NCBI GenBank assembly: GCA_946481205.1
Contig: CAMLNB010000181.1
Coordinates: forward strand, 1-7,281
Direction: 5' to 3'
DNA length: 7,281 bases
Origin: an uncultured Kangiella sp.
GTDB lineage: Bacteria; Pseudomonadota; Gammaproteobacteria; Enterobacterales; DSM-103792
Under the pieces are notes generated by a model. It saw only the letters and a list, made by a program, of their open reading frames with translations. It was not told where the DNA came from and did not search any database. Each line of letters starts with the position of its first letter. Positions within the stretch are counted from its first letter, which is position 1. Of this stretch, positions 1-5,435 are shown piece by piece. The position numbers and the translations under genes were made by a program.

Positions 1-241
1 CGATCAGCACCTGCTCGACAATGTCCTGCACTTGTTCGACGGTCGGAATATCGCCAGCTTTGTAGCGGTGGGCGATGACCTTCAATGCATCGTTGGTCAG
101 CTCGTCGGCCTGGGTTTCATCGTATTCGCCGGTGGCGCGGCCAGCTTTGGCCAGCGCGTTGCGGATCAGCACGGCGTTGAAATCTGACAGGCGGCCGTCA
201 CGCTTGCGGATCAGCCGTGGCAGTTCGTGTTGCTGAATCAT
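1..241 (-). CDS. nrdD: Ribonucleotide reductase, N-terminal ATP-cone, probably anaerobic NrdD (partial)
   Basis: The first 80 residues are present; the gene continues past the left edge. They read as an ATP-cone, the allosteric nucleotide-binding domain at the N-terminus of many ribonucleotide reductases. The visible signature is LIRKRDGR near residues 10-17, then a helix with RNALAKAG, and PTVEQVQDIVEQVLI at the end. The start is the ATG at 241, preceded by a purine-rich AGGGAG ribosome site. ATP-cones also occur in class I and II reductases and in NrdR, but NrdR would have a zinc ribbon before the cone and none is seen. The oxygen-independent class III enzyme is preferred because an FNR-type box lies upstream and the neighbours work in anaerobic nitrogen-oxide respiration. 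The glycyl-radical domain that would settle the class lies outside the window. Confidence 0.72.
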   Translation of the reverse strand, partial: MIQQHELPRLIRKRDGRLSDFNAVLIRNALAKAGRATGEYDETQADELTNDALKVIAHRYKAGDIPTVEQVQDIVEQVLI

Positions 242-324
242 CTCGAGCACTCCCTGTTGTGGTTGTTGGTCGGTGTGAGCCACTAAATCTTGTGGAGAGC
301 TTACGCCGCTATAACAAGGAATGG

Positions 325-338
325 TTGATCGAGGTCAA
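325..338 (-). promoter_or_regulatory. FNR/Anr/Dnr-type box upstream of nrdD
   Basis: On the minus strand this reads TTGAC-CTCG-ATCAA, matching the FNR/Anr/Dnr dyad (TTGAT/C-N4-ATCAA) at all ten half-site positions if C is allowed at the fifth base. Its centre lies about 31 bp upstream of a weak -10 (TAAGCT, 298-303). That spacing suits an activator centred near -41.5, as in class II FNR-dependent promoters. It sits 84-97 bases before the nrdD start. The match is seen in the sequence; binding and the exact transcription start are inferred. Confidence 0.75.
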
Positions 339-377
339 GCGGGTAGATATTCGATGACTGCGCAATCGTCGAAAATG

Positions 378-411
378 AAAAGCGACTGGAGCTGACGCTT
401 CAGTCGCTTTT
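378..411 (-). terminator. Hairpin terminator after the hemerythrin-like gene
   Basis: A 15-position inverted repeat (378-392 with 397-411) closes a 4-base TGAC loop. The arms begin AAAAGCGACTG and end CAGTCGCTTTT, with one non-Watson-Crick position (389/400). That position is a G-U pair in plus-strand RNA and an A-C mismatch in minus-strand RNA. The A- and T-runs at the ends let it work in both directions, but the useful direction here is minus: it separates the hemerythrin gene from the nrdD promoter. Confidence 0.82.
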
Positions 412-463
412 ATTGATCGCGTGTGGCATGCAAAATCCAACACGACGTCAGTGCGCTTGCCAT

Positions 464-512
464 AAATCAAATGCGATAAATGAAATACGACAAATCAAAC
501 CCGAAAATCAAA
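464..512. repeat. Three short AAATCAAA direct repeats
   Basis: The octamer AAATCAAA occurs at 464-471, 492-499 and 505-512 in an AT-rich patch at the 3' end of the hemerythrin gene; the last copy overlaps the stop codon. The spacing is uneven (28 and 13 bases). No function is assigned and it may be chance in a locally AT-rich stretch. Confidence 0.4.
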
Positions 513-1011
513 TGGCCTGTGCCAGTTCCTCACACGCCACGCCGTCATTGGCAGCCAACACCGGCAAACCAACCCGCTGCCGGATGGCGACACAAGCTTG
601 CCAGAGTTGCTCTTCATCTCGCTCCAGCAGACGTTCGTCAATCAGTTTGCCGAGTACTTGTTGTTCATAGGTTTCGAGATGCAGAAACTCTCGCCACAGT
701 TGCCGTGCTTCATGCTGGAACAGTAGCCAGTCAGCGTTGATGCGAGCACCGTTGAGCTTGCCAATGGCATGGCGAAGCCGGCCATGTGCCGAGCGTAGCT
801 GCAACAGTTCATGGCTCTTGTGCTCATCTTCCAGCACAGGAAAGAGGATTTCGTCTTCGATGCAAAGATGGGCGTCGATATGGCGCTGCGTGCGTCGCAA
901 GACTGACAGACAGGCGGCGAGTTGCCGTTCGGGGTCGCATTCGGCCAACCAACGCAAAAGTTGCAACAGGGCCTGATGATCGCGGTGTAACCACATCTGC
1001 AGTCGCTGCAT
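508..1011 (-). CDS. Hemerythrin-like HHE-domain protein
   Basis: A 167-residue, all-helical protein with a pattern typical of the hemerythrin/HHE cation-binding family. The probable di-iron ligands are H12 (in HRDHQALL), H48 and E52 (H-x3-E in HIDAHLCIEDE), H76 (SAHGRLRH) and H111 with E116 (H-x4-E). This is a four-His, two-Glu set like that of the YtfE/RIC iron-centre repair proteins, but without the N-terminal domain found in YtfE/ScdA. No signal peptide or membrane segment is seen, so it should be cytoplasmic. It follows norB on the same strand after a terminator and has its own weak FNR-like box. Hemerythrin-like proteins next to NO reductase genes (for example NorA) are known to bind NO or counter nitrosative damage; that role here is inference. 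The ATG at 1011 is preferred over the in-frame GTG at 1020 because that GTG lies inside a good ribosome site. Confidence 0.82.
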   Translation of the reverse strand: MQRLQMWLHRDHQALLQLLRWLAECDPERQLAACLSVLRRTQRHIDAHLCIEDEILFPVLEDEHKSHELLQLRSAHGRLRHAIGKLNGARINADWLLFQHEARQLWREFLHLETYEQQVLGKLIDERLLERDEEQLWQACVAIRQRVGLPVLAANDGVACEELAQAI

Positions 1012-1017
1012 GATATC

Positions 1018-1023
1018 CACCTC
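1018..1023 (-). promoter_or_regulatory. Ribosome binding site deciding the hemerythrin start
   Basis: The minus strand reads GAGGTG, then GATATC, then ATG (start at 1011). This is a strong Shine-Dalgarno match with a 6-base spacer. The alternative GTG start at 1020 is part of this motif and has no comparable site of its own. Confidence 0.65.
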
Positions 1024-1066
1024 TACCGCCTACGCATTAGTATGGTGGCAAGCTGGCAACCGGACT

Positions 1067-1080
1067 TTGCGCCGGATCAA
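1067..1080 (-). promoter_or_regulatory. Degenerate FNR-type box upstream of the hemerythrin gene
   Basis: The minus strand reads TTGAT-CCGG-CGCAA: one perfect half-site and one with three of five matches. Its centre is 32 bp upstream of a possible -10, CATACT (1039-1044, four of six matches), which is the spacing expected for an FNR site near -41.5. The spacing lends support, but the second half-site is weak. Confidence 0.42.
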
Positions 1081-1118
1081 GCGTTCTGTTGACGATAACC
1101 GCAAGGTGTTTGATCGGG

Positions 1119-1151
1119 GAGAATAAGAAAAGGCCGCCAGAGGCAGCCTTT
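1119..1151 (-). terminator. Rho-independent terminator of norB
   Basis: On the minus strand a 10-bp stem (AAAGGCTGCC with GGCGGCCTTT, one G-U pair) closes a TCT loop. A T-rich run, TTTTCTTATT, follows. The stem covers 1129-1138 and 1142-1151 and begins about 20 bases after the norB stop codon. Confidence 0.85.
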
Positions 1152-1171
1152 CTTGTACTGCAGAGACGGAT

Positions 1172-3457
1172 TTAGTCGGTTGCGGCGACGGCTTCGCCAA
1201 TTCGGCTGCGGCGAGCACGGGCTTTCCAGGCCAAACCGAACACGAATAGCGCCAGTACACCGGCACCAAGTGAGAACACGATGTCGCCCGGCACCCGCAG
1301 CCAGACCAGCGTTTCCATCACGGTGCTGTGAATGATTTCCGGCGAGCGGGCATACCAGTAACCGACATCGATGCTGGCAACCGCTTGGTAAATACCGGCT
1401 GGTACCAAGGTCATGAACACCATGCCGACCAGACCAAAATTCAGCAGCCAGAAAGTGCTCTTCAGCATCTTCTCGTTCCACTCGATGCTACCCGCCAGAC
1501 CGCGCAGGCAGAACAGCATCAGACCGATACCGAGCATGCCGTAGACACCGAACAGTGCAGCGTGGCCGTGTGCAGCGGTCGAGTTCAGGCCCTGGATGTA
1601 GTACAGCGAAATCGGCGGGTTGATGAAGAAGCCGAGTAGACCGGCACCGACCAGATTCCAGAACGCGACTGCGACGAAGAACAGAATCGGCCAGCGGTAC
1701 TTGGCGACCCACGGCGCCGCTTTCGTGTGGCGATACGTTTCGTAGGCCTCGAAACCGACCAGTGCGAGCGGCACGACTTCCAGCGCACTGAACATGGCAC
1801 CCACTGCGATCACTGATGCCGGTGCACCCGTGAAATACAGATGGTGCAGCGTGCCGAGAATGCCGCCAAACAGGAACACGATAGTGGCAAACAACACAGC
1901 ACTGCTGGCAGTTTTGGCGCGCACCAAGCCGAGGCGAACAAACAGCAGCGCAATGACGGCAGTGGCGAACACTTCGAAGAAACCTTCGACCCACAGGTGC
2001 ACGACCCACCAGCGGAAGTATTCGATCATCGCGAGGTGGGTATGTTGACCCCAGCTCAGACCGGCGCCGTAGAACAGACCAATTGCGACAGTCGACAGGA
2101 ACACCAGACCGATCAGCGGACGCTGTTCACGTGCCGCTTCTGATTTGTCGGTCAGTGCTGGCCACAGCGCGCGGCCAACCAGGAACAGCCAGAACATCAG
2201 GCCGATGAACAGCAGGATCTGCCAGAACCGGCCGAGATCGACGTATTCATAACCTTGGTGACCGAACCAGAAATTCAGCTCCGGATGCAGCTTCTGCATC
2301 ACGCCAAACCACTCGCCGACAAACGAGCCGACCACGACAATCAGCAGCGCGCCGAACAGTAGATTGACGCCAAGTTTCTGGTGTTTCGGTTCATGACCGG
2401 ACAACGCCGGTGCGATGTACAAACCGGTGGCAAGCCACGCTGTGGCAATCCAGAAAATCGCCAACTGGGTATGCCAGGTGCGCACCAGCGAGTAGGGGAA
2501 CAGATCGGCCAGCGGAATGCCGTAGAACTCGTGCCCCTCCACCGCGTAGTGTGCGGTGATACCACCGAGAATGATCTGGGCGACAAACAGCGCGGCAACG
2601 GTGATGAAGTATTTGCCGGTGGCGCGCATCGAACCGGTTGGCTTCAGGCCGCCAAGCGGATCCGATGTCGGCGGCACCAGATGCTCTTCCTGTTTAGTTT
2701 TGCTGTGATGCCAGACCAGCAAGCCAATACCGCCGATCAGCAAGATCACACTGGCAATCGACCACAGCACGGCACCTGAGGTTGGTTTGTTGTTGATCAA
2801 AGGCTCGTGTGGCCAGTTGCTGGTATATGTGATGTCGCTGTTCGGGCGATTGGTGCCGGCGGCCCATGAGGTCCAGAAGAAGAAACCGGTCATCGCTTGC
2901 CGGTATGCCGCATTCGGCACCGCATCGTTGCGGATAGCATATTGCTCGCGCAGCGATTCGCTGGTTGTGTCGTCGCTGAACAGTGACACGTAGTGCGCGG
3001 CAACCTGCTTGATGACTTCGGCACGGTCAGCGGAAACCGTGATGGTTTTCGTTGCCGGATCGTAGGTATTGCGGCGCATCGCTTCGACCAGGCGTGCTTT
3101 CAGCGCACCTTGGGCACCTGCGCCGAGCGCATTGAATTCGGCGCCGTATTCGGCCTTGGCCCAGAGGTCGAGCAGGCCAGTGGCCTCGCGATGCAGCCAG
3201 TCGGCCGACCAGTCCGGTGCGACGTAACCGCCGTGGCCCCAGATCGAGCCGTTCTGCTGACCGCCAATGGTTTGCCAGACCTGGCGACCGAGGTCGAGAT
3301 CGGCACGGGTATACAGCGTTTCGCCGGCGGTGCTGATCACCTTGTCCGGCATCGGTGGCGCCTCACGATAGATTTCGCCACCCAGATAGATCAGGACGCC
3401 GAAACTGAGGACGAACATCAGGGTGAAGTACAACCCGAGTCGTTTGATGTTGTGCAT
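1172..3457 (-). CDS. norB: Quinol-dependent nitric oxide reductase, single subunit (qNOR)
   Basis: A 761-residue inner-membrane enzyme of the heme-copper oxidase superfamily that reduces two NO to N2O with electrons from quinol. Its length fits the single-subunit quinol type: an N-terminal membrane helix (about residues 5-27), a large periplasmic region, then a NorB-like core, about fourteen membrane segments in all. Probable ligands, by comparison with cytochrome c-dependent NorB, are H329 (TWHTQ) and H632 for low-spin heme b, H630 for heme b3, and H487, H538 and H539 for the non-heme iron, with glutamates E491, E495 and E560 near the active site. All key residues are present. The start is the ATG at 3457, with GGGAG upstream. 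An in-frame ATG at 3508 would add 17 non-membrane residues lacking such a site. The gene is divergent from nsrR and probably repressed by NsrR. A separate cytochrome norC is neither needed nor seen. Confidence 0.96.
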   Translation of the reverse strand: MHNIKRLGLYFTLMFVLSFGVLIYLGGEIYREAPPMPDKVISTAGETLYTRADLDLGRQVWQTIGGQQNGSIWGHGGYVAPDWSADWLHREATGLLDLWAKAEYGAEFNALGAGAQGALKARLVEAMRRNTYDPATKTITVSADRAEVIKQVAAHYVSLFSDDTTSESLREQYAIRNDAVPNAAYRQAMTGFFFWTSWAAGTNRPNSDITYTSNWPHEPLINNKPTSGAVLWSIASVILLIGGIGLLVWHHSKTKQEEHLVPPTSDPLGGLKPTGSMRATGKYFITVAALFVAQIILGGITAHYAVEGHEFYGIPLADLFPYSLVRTWHTQLAIFWIATAWLATGLYIAPALSGHEPKHQKLGVNLLFGALLIVVVGSFVGEWFGVMQKLHPELNFWFGHQGYEYVDLGRFWQILLFIGLMFWLFLVGRALWPALTDKSEAAREQRPLIGLVFLSTVAIGLFYGAGLSWGQHTHLAMIEYFRWWVVHLWVEGFFEVFATAVIALLFVRLGLVRAKTASSAVLFATIVFLFGGILGTLHHLYFTGAPASVIAVGAMFSALEVVPLALVGFEAYETYRHTKAAPWVAKYRWPILFFVAVAFWNLVGAGLLGFFINPPISLYYIQGLNSTAAHGHAALFGVYGMLGIGLMLFCLRGLAGSIEWNEKMLKSTFWLLNFGLVGMVFMTLVPAGIYQAVASIDVGYWYARSPEIIHSTVMETLVWLRVPGDIVFSLGAGVLALFVFGLAWKARARRSRIGEAVAATD

Positions 3458-3533
3458 ACGGGTATCTCCCGAGGCAGTGTGTGGAACCGGGTAGGCCAGA
3501 TGTGGCAACGCGGCCTGTCCGGTGGGGTGCGGC

Positions 3534-3561
3534 TTCCAGCCGGTTACGGGAAAGGCTGGGA
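3534..3561. repeat. Small inverted repeat in the norB leader
   Basis: An 8-base inverted repeat (TTCCAGCC at 3534-3541, GGCTGGGA at 3554-3561, one mismatch) with a 12-base loop sits near the start of the inferred norB leader, which is about 108 bases long. It may simply add leader structure; no factor is known. Confidence 0.3.
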
Positions 3562-3564
3562 GTT

Positions 3565-3587
3565 AATATTCATGCTAAATGAATCTT
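3565..3587. promoter_or_regulatory. NsrR-type operator over the norB -10 region
   Basis: A 23-bp inverted repeat with arms AATATTCAT and ATGAATCTT (eight of nine positions symmetric) around a 5-base spacer. This matches the NsrR site pattern AAGATGCAT-N5-ATGCATCTT closely. It overlaps the proposed norB -10 (TAGCAT on the minus strand, 3572-3577), so bound NsrR would block norB transcription. NO damage to the NsrR Fe-S cluster should relieve this. Confidence 0.8.
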
Positions 3588-3600
3588 TTAAAAGATGCAA
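3572..3600 (-). promoter_or_regulatory. Probable norB promoter (-35/-10)
   Basis: The minus strand reads TTGCAT (3600-3595), a 17-base spacer, then TAGCAT (3577-3572). These match the sigma-70 hexamers at three and four of six positions. Transcription would start near 3565, giving a leader of about 108 bases. Both hexamers fall within the two NsrR-type operators, as expected for a repressed promoter. Confidence 0.55.
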
Positions 3601-3614
3601 TGGAGATGTATCTT
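3592..3614. promoter_or_regulatory. Second NsrR-type operator, nsrR side
   Basis: A 23-bp inverted repeat with arms AAGATGCAA and ATGTATCTT around a 5-base spacer (seven of nine positions symmetric), close to the NsrR consensus. It covers the norB -35 and a possible weak nsrR promoter on the plus strand (TTTTAA at 3586-3591, TATCTT at 3609-3614, 17-base spacing). Its centre is 27 bp from that of the first operator. This suggests nsrR represses both itself and norB. Confidence 0.8.
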
Positions 3615-3628
3615 TATCGGCATGGCCT

Positions 3629-3642
3629 TTGCGCCACGTCAA
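3629..3642 (-). promoter_or_regulatory. Degenerate FNR-type box upstream of norB
   Basis: The minus strand reads TTGAC-GTGG-CGCAA. The first half-site is good; the second keeps only CAA. It would be centred about 70 bp upstream of the inferred norB start, near the -71.5 position used at some class I FNR promoters. The weak half-site makes this tentative. Confidence 0.3.
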
Positions 3643-3664
3643 ACTGGCCGGGGAGTGAGAGCAG

Positions 3665-4108
3665 ATGCGGATTACCCAGTACACCGATTACGCCTTGCGG
3701 GTGCTGATTTACCTGGGCTTGGAAAGCCAGAAGCTGTCGACCATTGGCGAAATTGCCGAGCGCTACGTGATTTCCCGTAGCCACTTGATGAAGGTGGTCA
3801 ACCAGCTGGTGCAGGAAGGCTTTGTCGAGGGCGTGCGCGGCAAGGGCGGCGGCATTCGGCTGGCCATGCCGGCCGAACAGATCCGCATCGGCGATGTGGT
3901 CCGCAAGATCGAACCCGATCTGGCTCTGGTCGAGTGCTTCGGACCCGGCAACCAGTGCGTGATCACGCCGGCTTGCGACCTCAAGCGGGCACTGTCCGAG
4001 GCCTTGAAAGCGTTTCTGGCCGTACTGGACGAGTACACCTTGGCCGATTTCCTCAACAAACGGGCGCCGCTGATTCAGCTGTTGCAGCTGGAGCCGGTCG
4101 AAGCCTGA
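3665..4108 (+). CDS. nsrR: NO-sensing Rrf2-family repressor NsrR
   Basis: A 147-residue Rrf2-family regulator that reads as NsrR along its whole length. The N-terminal winged helix-turn-helix spans about residues 1-80: [12 protein letters not shown] at the start, [12 protein letters not shown] in the recognition helix, [10 protein letters not shown] in the wing. Three cysteines at 91, 98 and 104 match the NsrR Fe-S cluster cysteines, and D8 matches the aspartate that can serve as the fourth ligand in characterised NsrR. The cluster reacts with NO, which releases DNA. It is a cytoplasmic repressor. It is transcribed divergently from norB, with two NsrR-type operators between them, so it should control norB and itself; a third operator lies at nirK. 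IscR and other Rrf2 members are less likely because of the neighbours and the wing sequence. Confidence 0.95.
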   Translation: MRITQYTDYALRVLIYLGLESQKLSTIGEIAERYVISRSHLMKVVNQLVQEGFVEGVRGKGGGIRLAMPAEQIRIGDVVRKIEPDLALVECFGPGNQCVITPACDLKRALSEALKAFLAVLDEYTLADFLNKRAPLIQLLQLEPVEA

Positions 4109-4170
4109 ATGTTTATTCAGTGCCCGGCATTCGACGTTGGTCGGCTGTTTTCGGTACGATGATCGGCAGG

Positions 4171-4203
4171 CGCGACGGCATCACCGTCGCGTTGTTGTTT
4201 TTA
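4171..4203 (+). terminator. Rho-independent terminator after nsrR
   Basis: A perfect 8-bp stem (CGCGACGG with CCGTCGCG) around a CATCA loop is followed by a T-rich run, TTGTTGTTTTTA. It lies 62 bases after the nsrR stop and about 50 before epd. It separates the two genes or, if epd reads through from nsrR, weakens that readthrough. I could not find a convincing promoter in the short stretch between it and epd. Confidence 0.8.
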
Positions 4204-4254
4204 TCGCGGGTTTTCAGGTTTCGGACCCCGGGCTTCTTTGGCAAGGCAGGTTTC

Positions 4255-5268
4255 ATGGCAATTCGCATCGCCATCAACGGATTTGGTCGCATCGGTCGCA
4301 GCGTCTTGCGCGCGTTGTATGAGCATGGCCATCGGCGCGAAATGCAAGTCGTCGCGATCAACGAGCTGGCCGATGCCGCTGCCGTAGAGCATTTGCTCCG
4401 CTACGACAGCAGCCATGGCCGGTTTGCCGTTCCGGTGGCTCGTGATGGCAATGTGCTAACCGTATCCGGCGACAAGATCCAGCTGCTGCGTCAACCCGAC
4501 GCCGCGCAATTGCCGTGGCGTGAACTCGGCATTGATGTGGTGCTGGAGTGCACCGGCACGCTACACAATCACGCCGAACTGAGCCGACACCTCAGCGCCG
4601 GTGCCAACAAAGTGCTGCTCAGCCAGCCGGGTGGCAGTGATCTGGATTTGACCGTGATTTACGGCGTCAATCACACGCTGCTGCAAGCCAATCACCGGAT
4701 TGTTTCTGCCGGATCCTGCACCACCAACTGCGTGGTGCCGGTGATCGACAGTCTCGATCGCGCGCTCGGTATTGAAGGCGGCGCCATCACGACCATTCAT
4801 GCGTCAATGCACGATCAGAACGTCATTGATGCTTATCATGCGGATTTCCGCCGGGCTCGCGCTGCCAGCCAATCGATTATTCCGGTCGATACCAAACTGG
4901 CGCGCGGTATCGAGCGCATTCTGCCGAAGTTCGTCAATTGCTTCGAAGCGATTGCCGTGCGCGTGCCCACCACCAATGTCACGGCAATGGACGTCAGCCT
5001 GAACCTGCACCGTGATGTCACCGCCGGTGAGATCAACCAGGTCCTGAAAGCAGCGGCCGACAATGGCCTGCGCGACATTCTGGCCTACACCGAAGAACCG
5101 CTGGTATCGATCGACTTCAACCACGATCCACATTCCTGCATTGTCGATGGCTCGTTGACCCGGGTCAGCCACAAGCGCTTGGTGAAGACCTTGCTCTGGT
5201 GCGACAACGAGTGGGGCTTTGCCAACCGGATGCTGGATGCTGCGCGGGTTATGGCGGCAACCCGCTAA
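4255..5268 (+). CDS. epd: D-erythrose-4-phosphate dehydrogenase (GAPDH family)
   Basis: A 337-residue, full-length member of the glyceraldehyde-3-phosphate dehydrogenase family. The Rossmann glycine motif GFGRIG is at residues 9-14, the catalytic cysteine is C155 (SAGSCTTNC) and the catalytic histidine is H182 ([10 protein letters not shown]). INELAD at 35-40, ECTG near 98-101, [16 protein letters not shown] and DFNHDPHS point to Epd rather than GapA. Epd oxidises erythrose 4-phosphate to 4-phosphoerythronate with NAD, an early step of the DXP-dependent pyridoxal phosphate pathway; some relatives also act on glyceraldehyde 3-phosphate. The residue before S154 is Gly where Ala is usual (ASCTTN). 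The start is the ATG at 4255, with a modest AGGCAGG upstream. The open frame extends back to 3934, but that part lies inside nsrR in another frame. It sits between nsrR and nirK with no obvious biochemical link to nitrogen oxides. Confidence 0.92.
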   Translation: MAIRIAINGFGRIGRSVLRALYEHGHRREMQVVAINELADAAAVEHLLRYDSSHGRFAVPVARDGNVLTVSGDKIQLLRQPDAAQLPWRELGIDVVLECTGTLHNHAELSRHLSAGANKVLLSQPGGSDLDLTVIYGVNHTLLQANHRIVSAGSCTTNCVVPVIDSLDRALGIEGGAITTIHASMHDQNVIDAYHADFRRARAASQSIIPVDTKLARGIERILPKFVNCFEAIAVRVPTTNVTAMDVSLNLHRDVTAGEINQVLKAAADNGLRDILAYTEEPLVSIDFNHDPHSCIVDGSLTRVSHKRLVKTLLWCDNEWGFANRMLDAARVMAATR

Positions 5269-5315
5269 CTGGCAAGACACGTCCCCCAGGGAGCTGTTCC
5301 CGAAGGCCTTGCCAG
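5269..5315 (+). repeat. Long-loop inverted repeat directly after epd
   Basis: Perfect 8-base arms CTGGCAAG (5269-5276, starting on the first base after the stop) and CTTGCCAG (5308-5315) enclose 31 bases that contain a smaller GGGA/TCCC pairing. No T-run follows, so this is not a standard intrinsic terminator. It could stabilise the epd transcript end or act as a weak terminator. Confidence 0.45.
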
Positions 5316-5317
5316 AA

Positions 5318-5340
5318 TAGATTCATAATGCATGCATCTT
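5318..5340. promoter_or_regulatory. NsrR-type operator at the nirK promoter
   Basis: A 23-bp inverted repeat with arms TAGATTCAT and ATGCATCTT around a 5-base spacer (seven of nine positions symmetric; the right arm matches the NsrR consensus exactly). It ends one base before the FNR-type box. A CATAAT hexamer inside it (5324-5329) resembles a -10 but lacks a good -35. Bound NsrR could exclude the activator next door. Confidence 0.8.
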
Positions 5341-5341
5341 T

Positions 5342-5355
5342 TTGACTGCGATCAA
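5342..5355 (+). promoter_or_regulatory. Perfect FNR/Anr/Dnr-type box for nirK
   Basis: The site reads TTGAC-TGCG-ATCAA, matching the FNR/Anr/Dnr consensus in both half-sites. Its centre is 32 bp upstream of a possible -10, GACACT (5378-5383, three of six matches). This fits an activator centred near -41.5 and a start near 5390, leaving a leader of about 46 bases. FNR, Anr and Dnr/NNR share this motif, so the sequence cannot say which protein binds. Confidence 0.85.
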
Positions 5356-5356
5356 G

Positions 5357-5374
5357 CTGGCCGAGTTCGGCCAG
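5357..5374. repeat. Perfect 18-bp palindrome inside the nirK promoter
   Basis: CTGGCCGA and TCGGCCAG are perfect 8-base inverted arms separated by GT. The palindrome lies between the FNR-type box and the inferred -10, covering about -33 to -16. It would not be transcribed from that start, so it is more likely a DNA site than an RNA hairpin. I do not recognise the cognate regulator. Confidence 0.6.
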
Positions 5375-5435
5375 GCAGACACTCTCGACAACGAAGTTTC
5401 TTTCACAAAACCATCGTTGCCCCAAGGAGAATGTC

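Noticed and set aside
1090..1103. TTGAC-GATA-ACCGC as an FNR-type box near the hemerythrin promoter
   Set aside because: The second half-site matches at one base only and the position does not fit a nearby -10. The site at 1067-1080 is better, though itself weak.
1021..1128. An NsrR-type operator upstream of the hemerythrin gene
   Set aside because: I looked for AAGATGCAT-like arms with a 5-base spacer and found none; CGCAT-TAGT-ATG has the wrong spacing and poor arms.
3458..3508. In-frame ATG at 3508 as the norB start
   Set aside because: It adds 17 residues with no ribosome site. The ATG at 3457 has GGGAG at good spacing and is followed directly by the expected first membrane helix.
2993..3658. 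221-residue plus-strand open frame across the norB 5' end and the divergent promoter
   Set aside because: It is antisense to norB over most of its length, resembles no family, and would run through both NsrR operators. It is a shadow of norB codon bias.
3934..4254. In-frame upstream extension of epd to a start at 3934 (444 residues)
   Set aside because: The extra 107 residues lie mostly inside nsrR in another frame and across its terminator, and show no domain. Family length and the [14 protein letters not shown] start support 4255.
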